Shown here: piece after piece, positions 22,902 through 30,570 of the stretch
Position numbering within the stretch: the first letter of the stretch is position 1
Layout: each line of letters begins with the position of its first letter
Source: CALCCV01 sp964388665
GTDB lineage: Bacteria > Bdellovibrionota > Bdellovibrionia > Bdellovibrionales > Bdellovibrionaceae
Direction: 5' to 3'
Assembly (NCBI GenBank): GCA_964388665.1
Contig: CAYMBJ010000045.1
Location: 1 to 30,768 of the forward strand
Length of the DNA: 30,768 nt
Translations under genes and position numbers: made by a program
The notes under the pieces: generated by a model
Seen by the model: the letters and a program-made list of their open reading frames with translations, nothing else
What the model was told of the DNA's origin: nothing
Databases searched by the model: none

Positions 22902-23538
22902 GACACTCCCCTTTCATTGCAGTAGGCCAATTCAATTGACAAAAAGTTTGTTCGAACCAATCGTGAGAGAAATTTTCGGTGAACGAAATGTGCCCAAGAT
23001 TTTTGGTTCTACCAAAATTTACTAAGATTTCTTGGACTTTTCTATTTTCTGGACCCACTGTTATTAGTCCTGCCATGGACAGATTTCGACGACGAAGTGC
23101 CTCAAGTGTCAAAAGCGTGTGATTGATGGTTCCTAACTTTGTTGAAGCCACCAGAACAGTTGGCAATTGCAATGCAACCATGAAGTCAATCAATAGTGAG
23201 GTGGAATTTAATGGCACAAGTACGCCGCCAGCTCCTTCGACTATGGTTGAGGTTGAAATTTGCCTCGCATCGGCCAGGCATTTGGCCAAACTGATTTGGA
23301 CACCTTCTGTATGGCTGGCTATATGGGGCGAAGCTGGCTCCTGAAGGCAGTAAGACTCCTTGAGCACCTTTTCTTTGTCTATCCAACGGCCCACAAACTC
23401 AGAATCACAACCCTCGTTCGCACCGGTTTGAATTGGTTTCCAGTAATGGGCCCCTAACCCCCGTGCAAGAACTGTCGAAACCACAGTCTTTCCGACGCCG
23501 GTGTCAGTTCCAGTTACAAAAAATGAAGAAGCTTTCAA
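22894..23538 (-). CDS. bioD: Dethiobiotin synthetase
   Basis: The 214-aa P-loop enzyme makes dethiobiotin from DAPA, CO2 and ATP. The Walker A GTDTGVGKT (residues 10-18) is exact for BioD. YWKPIQTGANEGCDS carries the substrate-binding Lys-Pro-x-x-T-G motif. STIVEGAGGVLVPL is the switch-like EGAGG motif. LVASTKLGTINHTLLTLEAL contains the conserved G-x-I-N-H-T. It begins at a TTG (23538) preceded by GGAGGGAG; the codon overlaps the bioF stop as TTGA. The 3' end overlaps the di-iron gene by 8 bp. Slightly shorter than E. coli BioD (225 aa) but complete. Confidence 0.95.
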   Translation of the reverse strand: MKASSFFVTGTDTGVGKTVVSTVLARGLGAHYWKPIQTGANEGCDSEFVGRWIDKEKVLKESYCLQEPASPHIASHTEGVQISLAKCLADARQISTSTIVEGAGGVLVPLNSTSLLIDFMVALQLPTVLVASTKLGTINHTLLTLEALRRRNLSMAGLITVGPENRKVQEILVNFGRTKNLGHISFTENFSHDWFEQTFCQLNWPTAMKGECHV

Positions 23539-24692
23539 TTTGCTCCCTCCTGATATGGCCTCAGCAAGTCGTTTGGTTTTTCAGAAAAACTATTTAGAGC
23601 CTGGGCCAATTTTGCAAGGTCTTCATCTGTGTGGGTGTAATTGATGGTGACTCTCAGTCGCTCAGTTCCGTTTGGCACTGTTGGCGAACGAATCGCTCGA
23701 ACATTACAGTTCAAAGAGTCGAGATGTTGGCTCGCCTTGATCACCCTTTCATTTGAGCCAAGGACCACCGGTACGATCTGCGATTGGCTTCGCGCCAAAT
23801 ACGAATCAATACACAGGCTCTTTCGAAACGCTTCGGCCTTCTTGAGGACCATCTGACCTCGTTCGGGTCGGTCCATGATTGATTCGATTGCGTACTCGAT
23901 CTGCAAGGCGCTGATCGGCGCCAAAGCCGTGCTATATATAAAGCTCCTGGCGGTATTGATCAGGAAAATTCGAAATTCTTCATTCGAAAGAACATAGGCA
24001 CCCTGTCCGCCCAGAGCTTTGCCAGCAGTGTGTATAGCCACAAGCTTATCATAAGTGCGTTGTTGCTGAGTCAATCTTCCTAAACCGCATTCACCGAACA
24101 GCCCCGTCGCGTGGGCCTCATCCACAATCAACCAGGCCTGATAATTTTTAGCTAGCTCTAAAATACTTTCCACCGGCAAAAGATCGCCGTTCATGCTGAA
24201 TACGCTCTCAGTGACAATCACTTTGGTGGGCGCATTGCTCTTAGCAAGCAAGCTCTCTAGATGTGACAAATCACAGTGCCTATAAATGGATTTTGAGGTT
24301 TTGCAAAGTCTCATTCCATCAATTGAGCTTGCGTGAATGGCCTCATCCGAAAAAAAATGGGCATTGAGAACTCCGAATGCGTACATTGTTCCCATATTTG
24401 CCAAAAATCCCGAGCTAAAGAGCAGTGCCGACTCGACACAATAGGCTCTGGCCAAAAAAGATTCCACTCGTTCGTGCCATTTGGAGTGACCAGACAGGAG
24501 GCGGGATCCCGTTGCGCCCAATGGGCATTCAGAATTTAGAGCTGCCACCAATTTTTGTTTGATTAACGTACACTGAGAGAGCCCTAAATAGTCGTTGCTA
24601 GAAAAATCAATGACTCCCTGTCTGGTTGCCTGAAGATTTCGATATGTCCCTCGACTTTTAAGTTCAGCAAGAGACGTGGCAACAACATTCAT
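23535..24692 (-). CDS. bioF: 8-amino-7-oxononanoate synthase
   Basis: The 385-aa alpha-oxoamine synthase condenses pimeloyl-ACP/CoA with L-alanine to give KAPA. Family features are FSSNDYLGLSQ (~30-40), GATGSRLLSGHSKWHE (~59-74), ESVFSMNGDLLPV (~162-174), IVDEAHATGLFGECGLG (~189-205, with Asp191 and His194) and HTAGKALGGQGAYV with the PLP Lys225. The gene overlaps bioB by 4 bp (ATGA) and bioD by 4 bp (TTGA). The choice of pimeloyl carrier cannot be read from sequence. Its presence means the cell needs a pimeloyl thioester from a source not encoded by known genes here. Confidence 0.95.
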   Translation of the reverse strand: MNVVATSLAELKSRGTYRNLQATRQGVIDFSSNDYLGLSQCTLIKQKLVAALNSECPLGATGSRLLSGHSKWHERVESFLARAYCVESALLFSSGFLANMGTMYAFGVLNAHFFSDEAIHASSIDGMRLCKTSKSIYRHCDLSHLESLLAKSNAPTKVIVTESVFSMNGDLLPVESILELAKNYQAWLIVDEAHATGLFGECGLGRLTQQQRTYDKLVAIHTAGKALGGQGAYVLSNEEFRIFLINTARSFIYSTALAPISALQIEYAIESIMDRPERGQMVLKKAEAFRKSLCIDSYLARSQSQIVPVVLGSNERVIKASQHLDSLNCNVRAIRSPTVPNGTERLRVTINYTHTDEDLAKLAQALNSFSEKPNDLLRPYQEGAN

Positions 24693-25651
24693 TGGCTCAC
24701 ACTCAATGGGGCCGGTTCCAATCCCATTTTTTTCATCAAAAGTCGATCCGATTCGATCGTAGGATTTGCTGAAGTCAACAAAGTCTCACCCAGAAATATA
24801 GAATTTGCTCCCGCTAAAAAACATAAGGCCTGGCCTTCGTCAGACATAGCCTTGCGGCCTGCGCTCAGGCGAATCATCGCGCTTGGTATCAAACACCTGA
24901 TCGTCGCAATAACCCTTGCCAATTCCAGTGAAGTCGGAGGAGTTCTTTTTTCGAGTGGTGTGCCCCGAATCGGAATCAATGCGTTCACTGTGACACTCTC
25001 TGGCTGAGGCGACATCTGGGCAAGTTGATAAATAAAATCAATACGATCCTGTTCTGATTCACCCATACCGATGATCCCACCTGTGCACACGGTTAAGCCA
25101 GCCTTGCGTACATTCTCAATGGTACGAAGTCGGTCTCGAAAATTTCGTGTGGAAACAATTTTTGAGTAAAAGCCTTCGGAGGAATCGATATTGTGGTTGT
25201 AAGCATACAAACCCGCTTCTTTCAATTTCATAGCTTGATCGGCACTTAACATTCCAAGAGTGCAGCAAACCTCGAGTCCAAGAGCTTTAACTTCACGAAC
25301 CATTGTCAAAACACTGTCAAATTCTTCGCCGTCTCTCACCTCACGCCACGCGGCCCCCATGCAAAACCGAGTTGAGCCCTTTTCTTTGGCTCCTTTGGCG
25401 ACTCGCAAAACTTCCTTCAAGGGCAAAAGGCTTTGGCGCTCAAGCCCAGTTGAGTAGTGCGCGCTTTGGGGACAATAGGAACAGTTCTCGGGGCATCCTC
25501 CCGTTTTTATCGATAGAAGTGTTGAGAGCTGAATTTCATCTTCAGGAAAAAACTTGCCGTGGAGACTCTGAGCCTCCGCAATCAATTTTTTAAAGGGCAT
25601 TCGATATAGAGATTTAATTGACTGGCACGAAATATTCTTTTTTGAATCCAT
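24689..25651 (-). CDS. bioB: Biotin synthase
   Basis: The 320-aa radical-SAM enzyme inserts sulfur into dethiobiotin. The radical-SAM cluster motif is C53-x3-C57-x2-C60 in GGCPENCSYCPQSAHYSTGL. YNHNIDSSEGFY and CTGGIIGMGESEQDR are classical BioB segments, and RLSAGRKAMSDEGQALCFLA includes the Arg that coordinates the [2Fe-2S] auxiliary cluster. First gene of the operon: the ATG at 25651 is preceded by AAGGTGG, and a 114-bp gap separates it from the divergent MarR-type gene. Length is typical (E. coli 346 aa, with a longer C-terminus). Confidence 0.97.
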   Translation of the reverse strand: MDSKKNISCQSIKSLYRMPFKKLIAEAQSLHGKFFPEDEIQLSTLLSIKTGGCPENCSYCPQSAHYSTGLERQSLLPLKEVLRVAKGAKEKGSTRFCMGAAWREVRDGEEFDSVLTMVREVKALGLEVCCTLGMLSADQAMKLKEAGLYAYNHNIDSSEGFYSKIVSTRNFRDRLRTIENVRKAGLTVCTGGIIGMGESEQDRIDFIYQLAQMSPQPESVTVNALIPIRGTPLEKRTPPTSLELARVIATIRCLIPSAMIRLSAGRKAMSDEGQALCFLAGANSIFLGETLLTSANPTIESDRLLMKKMGLEPAPLSVSQ

Positions 25652-25710
25652 GGCGCCACCTTAAAGGAATACGCAAGAGAGTGGAAATTTAAACACGCTG
25701 CAGAGAAGAT

Positions 25711-25743
25711 AGTATAATATTAAATAGTTGAACATGAAACTAT
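25711..25743. promoter_or_regulatory. Divergent bioB/marR promoter region with palindrome
   Basis: ATAGTT at 25724-25729 and AACTAT at 25738-25743 form a 20-bp inverted repeat with an 8-bp spacer. A further AACTAT half-site lies at 25762-25767, at the regulator's start codon. TATAAT at 25713-25718 is a good -10 for the forward regulator gene. On the reverse strand TATACT (25716-25711), with TTTCAT 17 bp upstream inside the palindrome, could be the bioB promoter. A protein bound to the palindrome would cover that -35 region. Confidence 0.45.
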
Positions 25744-25765
25744 AGTGAGATAGCACTTTCCAACT

Positions 25766-26185
25766 ATGAGAATTGAAAAATTTTTAGAATCGTCTACCTT
25801 GTTCCAGTTGACTCTGAGCCACTCACAGATTCTTGGTGATTTTCAAAAACGCCTAGCCAAAGACCATGTCCATTTTTTGCAAGCCCTCATTTTGACCGGG
25901 ATGTTTTTTGAAGAAAGACCTGTTCAACCCACCGAACTCGCTCAGACCTTTTCTTGTCCCAAGTCTAATATCAGTCATGCACTGAGAGACCTTGAAAAAA
26001 AGAAGCTCATTGAGCGCTCAACTCCGGCCGATGATGCCCGAGCCTATCTTTTTTCGCTAACGAAAGAAGGCAAAAGAACCGTGCCCAAACTCATCAAGAC
26101 TTTTGATACAACGGAGGATCACCTGGAGGCCCGACAGATTGGTAAATCGATCATTCTGCAGTTAAAAAAACTTCGCGAAGCCTAA
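25766..26185 (+). CDS. MarR-family transcriptional regulator
   Basis: The 139-aa winged-helix protein has the MarR pattern: an N-terminal dimerisation helix, HTH PVQPTELAQTFSCPKSNISH (~52-71) as turn and recognition helix, ALRDLEKKKLIERS, and the wing ADDARAYLFSLTKEGKRTV. MarR wings normally carry D-x-R in DxRxxxxxLT; here it is DDARAYLFSLT, which fits. It is divergent from bioB with a palindrome between them, so it probably regulates the biotin operon and itself. Known biotin regulators are BirA, BioR (GntR) and BioQ (TetR), so a MarR-type one would be unusual. The ligand cannot be inferred. Confidence 0.85.
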   Translation: MRIEKFLESSTLFQLTLSHSQILGDFQKRLAKDHVHFLQALILTGMFFEERPVQPTELAQTFSCPKSNISHALRDLEKKKLIERSTPADDARAYLFSLTKEGKRTVPKLIKTFDTTEDHLEARQIGKSIILQLKKLREA

Positions 26186-26502
26186 ATCGGAGCTTCGATG
26201 AAAACTGTTTAGAAGCTAAATCCTACGCCTTTTAATAAGTGCGCTGGATAATTCCTAATTCGATTTTATGGATCGGAATAGATCTTGCCCTTGAATGAAC
26301 TGATTGAGCTGTAACCGTGAAACATTCAAGTGGACCAGTTTGAGACGTTTAATTTCTATTGATTGCGGTGGCCATATGCAATTTAAGATGGGCGGTGAAA
26401 TTTTTTAGGCGAGATTTCTGCGATTGGGACGTGTCTCTCTCCCCGAAGTGCCGATAGAGCGGCTAGGCTGAATCTAAAAATTGTCCTTAATTAGGAGAGA
26501 CA
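26186..26502. other. Intergenic region with second repeat copy
   Basis: No gene. It holds the right-hand 26-bp repeat (26317-26342). Sequence just after it (GGTGGCCATATGCAATTTAA, then GATGGGCGGTGAAATTTT) also resembles the internal repeats at insertion-sequence ends. The end of this stretch includes AGGAGAG (26493-26499), the RBS of the next gene. Confidence 0.45.
26317..26342 (+). repeat. 26-bp direct repeat, right of the biotin block
   Basis: GTGAAACATTCAAGTGGACC followed by AGTTTG is the same as 20923-20948 except for one C/T difference, in the same orientation. Flanking sequence differs between the copies. It is probably a residual end of an insertion sequence; no transposase remains. 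Confidence 0.7.
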
Positions 26503-28122
26503 GTGGCTTTTGAAGAGATGATTATCATGTTCGTTCTCGTTTGCGCAGTCTTTGTGGGCTGCACATCTGCAAAGGATGCAGAGTCTCAAAATGAAAGTTC
26601 GCGTTCTGAAGAGTGTTGCGTCAACGCTCTTGCAAAGTTGGGAATGAATTTAGAAACGATAAGAGAAAAATCTCGAGCGTGGGTGTTTGTTGACGTCTTT
26701 AAGAACTCTACCCCTTTTCACTCAGTTCCGAGCTCGCAGTCTTTAAGTTTGGATAGTGAAGGATGGGTCACCTCTCTCTCTTCGGGGCAACATGCTCGCG
26801 CGGAGATTTTGGATACCGCAGGGGCTGCGAATTACTTTCCCATTGGCAGTTACAATCTCTACTATGACGGCTCCGGAACAATGTCTTTAAAAGATAAAAA
26901 TGGCAATGCCTATCCGGTTACAATCAATGTTGCAGGTCATATTCAGTTTGAAATCGACGCCAGTTATAATAATAAATTGACTATCGACATTTCCTCCACA
27001 TCGTCATCAGATTACATAAAGAATATTCGAGTTATCATGCCAGGGTTTGAAAATTCATACACAACACAAATTTTTCATCCTAGCTTTTTAAGTTCTTTGC
27101 AAAACTTTAAAGTCATTCGCTTTCTGAATTGGAATCGCGCAAATAATTCCACTTTGACCTCATGGAGCCAACGAACATTGACAACTAGTCAGACTCAGAA
27201 TAGTACGCTTGGAGTTGCGCCCGAGTATGTTATTGAACTCGCCAACCGTCTAAAGGCAGACATCTGGATCAATATTCCTCACCTTGCATCTGATGAATAC
27301 ATTACGGAGCTGACAAAACTTATTAAAGCAGACCTAAATTCTGACCTGCGTGTGATCGTAGAACATAGCAATGAGCTCTGGGGCGAATTCGGTCAAAGCA
27401 CCTATGTTCAACAGCAGGGGGTGGCGCTTGGCCTAGATAGTGATCCTTTTACGGCGGGAATTCGTTTTCATGCTCAGCGAAGCGTGGCTATTTTTGAACT
27501 ATTTGATTTGGTTTTTGGGCGTTCAAAAAGAATAGTCCGAGTCCTTGGCGCAGGCCATATGAATTCAGCCTCCGTTTCTGAAGTTATGAATTGGCAGAAT
27601 GCCTATCAAAGCGCAGATGCAGTTGCAACGGCACCCTATTATGCCGGCAGGTTAGGGACGATCGCTTTTTTAGAAGGCACAAATGGCTCATATCCTTATT
27701 CCAAACCTATTAAAGACATGAATAATACAGAGCTCCTGGCTGCCATGGATAGTGAGAGTCAACTTGCTGATGCCGCAACCCAAATCAATGCGTCACTCAT
27801 TTCCGCCAAGGGCTTATCCTATTTCACTTATGAAGGCGGCCCCGCACTCTATTTTGGTGATTTTCCGAGTTACGCTTCAGACGCTGCCGTTACCAATCTG
27901 TTTCAATCCACCTGCCGCGCTAGCGAAATGCAAGGTTCCTATTTGACCAATATGCAGCGCTGGAAGGCCTCTAGCGGCGGAGGTTTGTATATGGCCTTCA
28001 GTCACACCAGTAGTTACGATATGGATTTAGGCCTTTGGTATGGCTGCTGGGGGGCTCTTGAGACTCAAGAGCAAACCAGCTCGCCAAAATGGCAAGCGCT
28101 CATGGATTATCTGGCGCTCTAG
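26503..28122 (+). CDS. Exported glycoside-hydrolase-like lipoprotein
   Basis: The product is 539 aa. A hydrophobic N-terminus ending FVGC (Cys20) is a plausible though non-canonical lipobox (Phe at -3). Residues ~60-180 form a beta-rich domain (AWVFVDVFKNSTPF, LDSEGWVT, GSYNLYYDGSGTMS). Residues ~200-480 look like a TIM-barrel: FLNWNRANN, IWINIPHLASDEYI, VIVEHSNELWGEF (Glu291) and LSYFTYEGGPALYF (Glu444). Two Glu about 150 residues apart, after strand-like segments, match clan GH-A acid/base and nucleophile positions. I remember similar uncharacterised secreted proteins in Planctomycetes-like genomes. It starts at a GTG with AGGAGAG upstream. Substrate unknown; polysaccharide hydrolysis is inference. 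Confidence 0.7.
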   Translation: MAFEEMIIMFVLVCAVFVGCTSAKDAESQNESSRSEECCVNALAKLGMNLETIREKSRAWVFVDVFKNSTPFHSVPSSQSLSLDSEGWVTSLSSGQHARAEILDTAGAANYFPIGSYNLYYDGSGTMSLKDKNGNAYPVTINVAGHIQFEIDASYNNKLTIDISSTSSSDYIKNIRVIMPGFENSYTTQIFHPSFLSSLQNFKVIRFLNWNRANNSTLTSWSQRTLTTSQTQNSTLGVAPEYVIELANRLKADIWINIPHLASDEYITELTKLIKADLNSDLRVIVEHSNELWGEFGQSTYVQQQGVALGLDSDPFTAGIRFHAQRSVAIFELFDLVFGRSKRIVRVLGAGHMNSASVSEVMNWQNAYQSADAVATAPYYAGRLGTIAFLEGTNGSYPYSKPIKDMNNTELLAAMDSESQLADAATQINASLISAKGLSYFTYEGGPALYFGDFPSYASDAAVTNLFQSTCRASEMQGSYLTNMQRWKASSGGGLYMAFSHTSSYDMDLGLWYGCWGALETQEQTSSPKWQALMDYLAL

Positions 28123-28150
28123 GGCGTGTTTTATCAGAAAAGCACTCGTC

Positions 28151-29512
28151 TTAATTCAATCGCAAAAAGCTCATCAGACGATCGCCGATGCTTTTGTTCA
28201 TGCTGTAGGTGGTGCGATAGAAGTAATCCTGTGTGAACAAAAAGTAGGGCGTATCAGGGTTCTCGCGATAAGCAAACTCCACCCACCACTTGAGTGTTCG
28301 GCCATCAAAAAAACTCACATCTGTAAAAAAGGGGGAACTGATCTGCTGGGCAGCCTGCGAGTCTTGGCCGAGGCGTCTGTAGTGCCAATACATCATGACT
28401 CTGTGGCTGGCGCCCTTAGCAAAGTGAGTATTGATCCAGGTGAGGTCCATGCGCTCGGACGGGGTGTTTTGGTCCATAGCAAAGTCACTGTTGCCTCCCA
28501 ATCCGCCCATGGCATTGAGATCTTTTACCGCCGCCAATGTGTGCGCGCGAATCAATCCATTTTGCCCCATATAGATCTGATTGTGCACTTTTGAGCGGTC
28601 TGCGGCCTTAATATAGAGAAGCTCTCCAAGCATCGAAGTGCTATTCACAGACGGGGAAATGGATTCCGGAAGATCCATGCGATAACCTAGCCAACCCAAT
28701 GCCAAGTTGCTGGCATCTCCGCCACAACCAATTTTCTTTTGCAGCTGTGGGACGTAAAAATCAGAGTACCGGCTCTCAAAAATACTTCTGGCCAGTGCTG
28801 CAGATTTAAAAAACATCAGGACGCCGTGGAGGACGCGCTTTTCAAGGCGCTCAGTGCATCTTTGCTCCACGCAGTAGTCAAAGGTCTTTGCATATCTGGC
28901 AAGTGCCGCAAATTGTGCTGATGCTGAGGATTGCTGCCACTGTTCAGGAAAGTAGCGTGCGAGCAAACTCAAGCTGTGCTCTGGCTTATAAAAAAGTGCA
29001 GCGGGATAGTAGTTGCCAGGACCTTCGCGCCATGAGTCCGGAGGCGTGTCTGCAATCATGGTGTAGGTGCGCACCACGGCGTCCATGCGCCGACCCAAAA
29101 GCTCGCCATTGTAGGAGATCATGGGACCCACATAGGGGCCCACATCGTACGCGAGCCAAAGTGACAGGCTTTGACCGGTGTTGGGAAGGGTCACATCGCC
29201 AATTGTTTTCTTTGTTGTGTCGTAAAAAGAAGTGATGTCATTGCTATCGAATTTCATTTCAGGTTGCTGGCCAGGTCGAGCCATGGTCAGGCGAAACCCC
29301 AATTGATGCAAGTACAGGAGTTGGGCTTCGGGAGAAGAGATCTCGCTCTTCACTGCAATGCAGTTGATCAGGTTTCGCAAATCTTCAGAATCAACCTGTG
29401 TCGTTGGTCTTTGTGCAAGAGAGTCGCAGGTCTGCCCGGCCTGGAGGGTCAAGGCAAAGCCAAAAAAGAGGGAAATAACAGCGAGAATCCTCAATGGAAA
29501 TACGATTTTCAT
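28151..29512 (-). CDS. Exported protein of unknown function, 453 aa
   Basis: The N-terminus MKIVFPLRILAVISLFFGFA followed by LTLQAGQTC is a Sec signal peptide with likely cleavage after LQA. The mature ~428 residues are helical, rich in aromatic residues (FEYWRW-type content), with Cys pairs near CDSLAQ/NCIAVK and CVEQRCTER that could form disulfides. Segments such as GWLGYRMDLPES, GGLGGNSDFAMDQNTPSERM and FLFTQDYFYRTTYSM look conserved, but I recognise no family. The gene is convergent with the glycoside-hydrolase-like gene (28 bp apart). The RBS is weak (CGGAGC). Probably periplasmic or secreted. Confidence 0.75.
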   Translation of the reverse strand: MKIVFPLRILAVISLFFGFALTLQAGQTCDSLAQRPTTQVDSEDLRNLINCIAVKSEISSPEAQLLYLHQLGFRLTMARPGQQPEMKFDSNDITSFYDTTKKTIGDVTLPNTGQSLSLWLAYDVGPYVGPMISYNGELLGRRMDAVVRTYTMIADTPPDSWREGPGNYYPAALFYKPEHSLSLLARYFPEQWQQSSASAQFAALARYAKTFDYCVEQRCTERLEKRVLHGVLMFFKSAALARSIFESRYSDFYVPQLQKKIGCGGDASNLALGWLGYRMDLPESISPSVNSTSMLGELLYIKAADRSKVHNQIYMGQNGLIRAHTLAAVKDLNAMGGLGGNSDFAMDQNTPSERMDLTWINTHFAKGASHRVMMYWHYRRLGQDSQAAQQISSPFFTDVSFFDGRTLKWWVEFAYRENPDTPYFLFTQDYFYRTTYSMNKSIGDRLMSFLRLN

Positions 29513-29575
29513 AAAATATTTGCTCCGAATTGATGATCAGAATTATTAACAAGAACTAACATCCAGAATCAATAC

Positions 29576-29645
29576 CCAAAATCAACGGTCAAAATCATTG
29601 GTGATTAATTCTGGCCATTGATTTTGGCCAGTGATTTTGGCCAGA
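29576..29645. repeat. Short repeat cluster with hairpin
   Basis: GGCCATTGATTTT (29613-29625) and GGCCAGTGATTTT (29626-29638) are 13-bp tandem units, followed by a partial third. CCAAAATCAA at 29576-29585 pairs exactly with TTGATTTTGG at 29618-29627. The region lies between the two reverse-strand genes. Confidence 0.5.
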
Positions 29646-29664
29646 TCAGTAACTTAGAAAAATT

Positions 29665-29716
29665 GGCTGGAAAAGCAAAAGCAAAAGCGAGGTTGATGTT
29701 TTTACCCTCCTCGCTT
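29665..29716 (-). terminator. Rho-independent terminator of the VWA gene
   Basis: On the reverse strand AAGCGAGG (29716-29709) pairs with CCTCGCTT (29692-29685) around a 16-base loop. The stem is followed by TTGCTTTTGCTTTTCC. It starts 12 bp beyond the VWA gene stop codon. Confidence 0.65.
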
Positions 29717-29727
29717 GCGGAATCAAT

Positions 29728-30570
29728 TTAGAGGTCTGCCCAATTGAGGATATCGTCAATAAGTGGCATATAGCTCGAGCTGCAAAAGTCTGCTGTGGAT
29801 CCCTTTGTCATGGTTGCAGCCTTCAATAGATTTTCGCCGTATTCGGCGCGGTTGTTGCGCTTTTCTGAATCCGTAAAAATGTAGTGCCAGTGAAATCTCT
29901 CCTTCTCGTAACAGTCGCGGCCAGCCTGAGTGTGCGGCTCTATCATGATGGGGAAAATAGCGATATCTGCAGTGGGTGCCATAGCACGAATCATTTGAAT
30001 TGAGGCCTTCACATCACTGTCTTTGGCATCCTCATCGGTCACAGGGATGATCGCCACTTTCTTTTTGTCAGTGAGAGTATCGATCTCCTCAGTGGTCAAA
30101 CGATCTAATACTACTGCTGCAGAACTGAGATGAAGCTCTCGGCCAGAGCCAATGTATGGCATTGCGGGCTCTTCTTTTGTGCCCCAAGTGATTGCCCATT
30201 GGTAGAGCTCTGGACGAACCGTCTTGGCCACAATTTGTTTTATGGAGATGAGCTCGGTATTGGCGACGTGGCTAGTGGCGCCATTGGCAGTGAAGGTTCG
30301 AAGCAGATTGTCTTCTTTATCGACGTTTCCGACGGCTATGAAAAACTCAGTCTTCTTTTCCAGATAATTCAGGGCCTCCGTCAACTTTTTTGCCATTTTT
30401 TTATTGTGATTTGGCGACATCGAGCGGGAGTCGTCCATTAGCAGAATCACCGCCAATTCGCGAGGTGACTGTGGCAGCGGATCATTGGGTGATGGCGGCA
30501 GTGGCTCATTTCCGGCAAAGGTCTTTAGTGTAAAAAGCAAAGCAGTGATAAGTACTATCTTAAGTTTCAT
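29728..30570 (-). CDS. Secreted VWA-domain protein
   Basis: The product is about 280 aa. Signal peptide MKLKIVLITALLFTLKTFAG is followed by a Pro-rich spacer (PLPPSPNDPLPQSP) and a von Willebrand factor A fold. The MIDAS start is ILLMDDSRSMSPNH (DxSxS), strand-helix units follow (KTEFFIAVGNVDKED), and VAIIPVTDEDAKDS supplies the later acidic cluster. Two Cys (GRDCYEK, ADFCSSS) may pair. It probably binds a metal-dependent ligand or acts in envelope or secreted adhesion; the partner is unknown. The frame extends to 30678, but AGGAGG just before the ATG at 30570 and the signal peptide fix the start. Single gene with its own terminator. Confidence 0.85.
   Translation of the reverse strand: MKLKIVLITALLFTLKTFAGNEPLPPSPNDPLPQSPRELAVILLMDDSRSMSPNHNKKMAKKLTEALNYLEKKTEFFIAVGNVDKEDNLLRTFTANGATSHVANTELISIKQIVAKTVRPELYQWAITWGTKEEPAMPYIGSGRELHLSSAAVVLDRLTTEEIDTLTDKKKVAIIPVTDEDAKDSDVKASIQMIRAMAPTADIAIFPIMIEPHTQAGRDCYEKERFHWHYIFTDSEKRNNRAEYGENLLKAATMTKGSTADFCSSSYMPLIDDILNWADL

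Noticed and set aside
28040..28594. 184-aa forward ORF
   Set aside because: Antisense to the 453-aa exported protein, whose signal peptide and composition are convincing.
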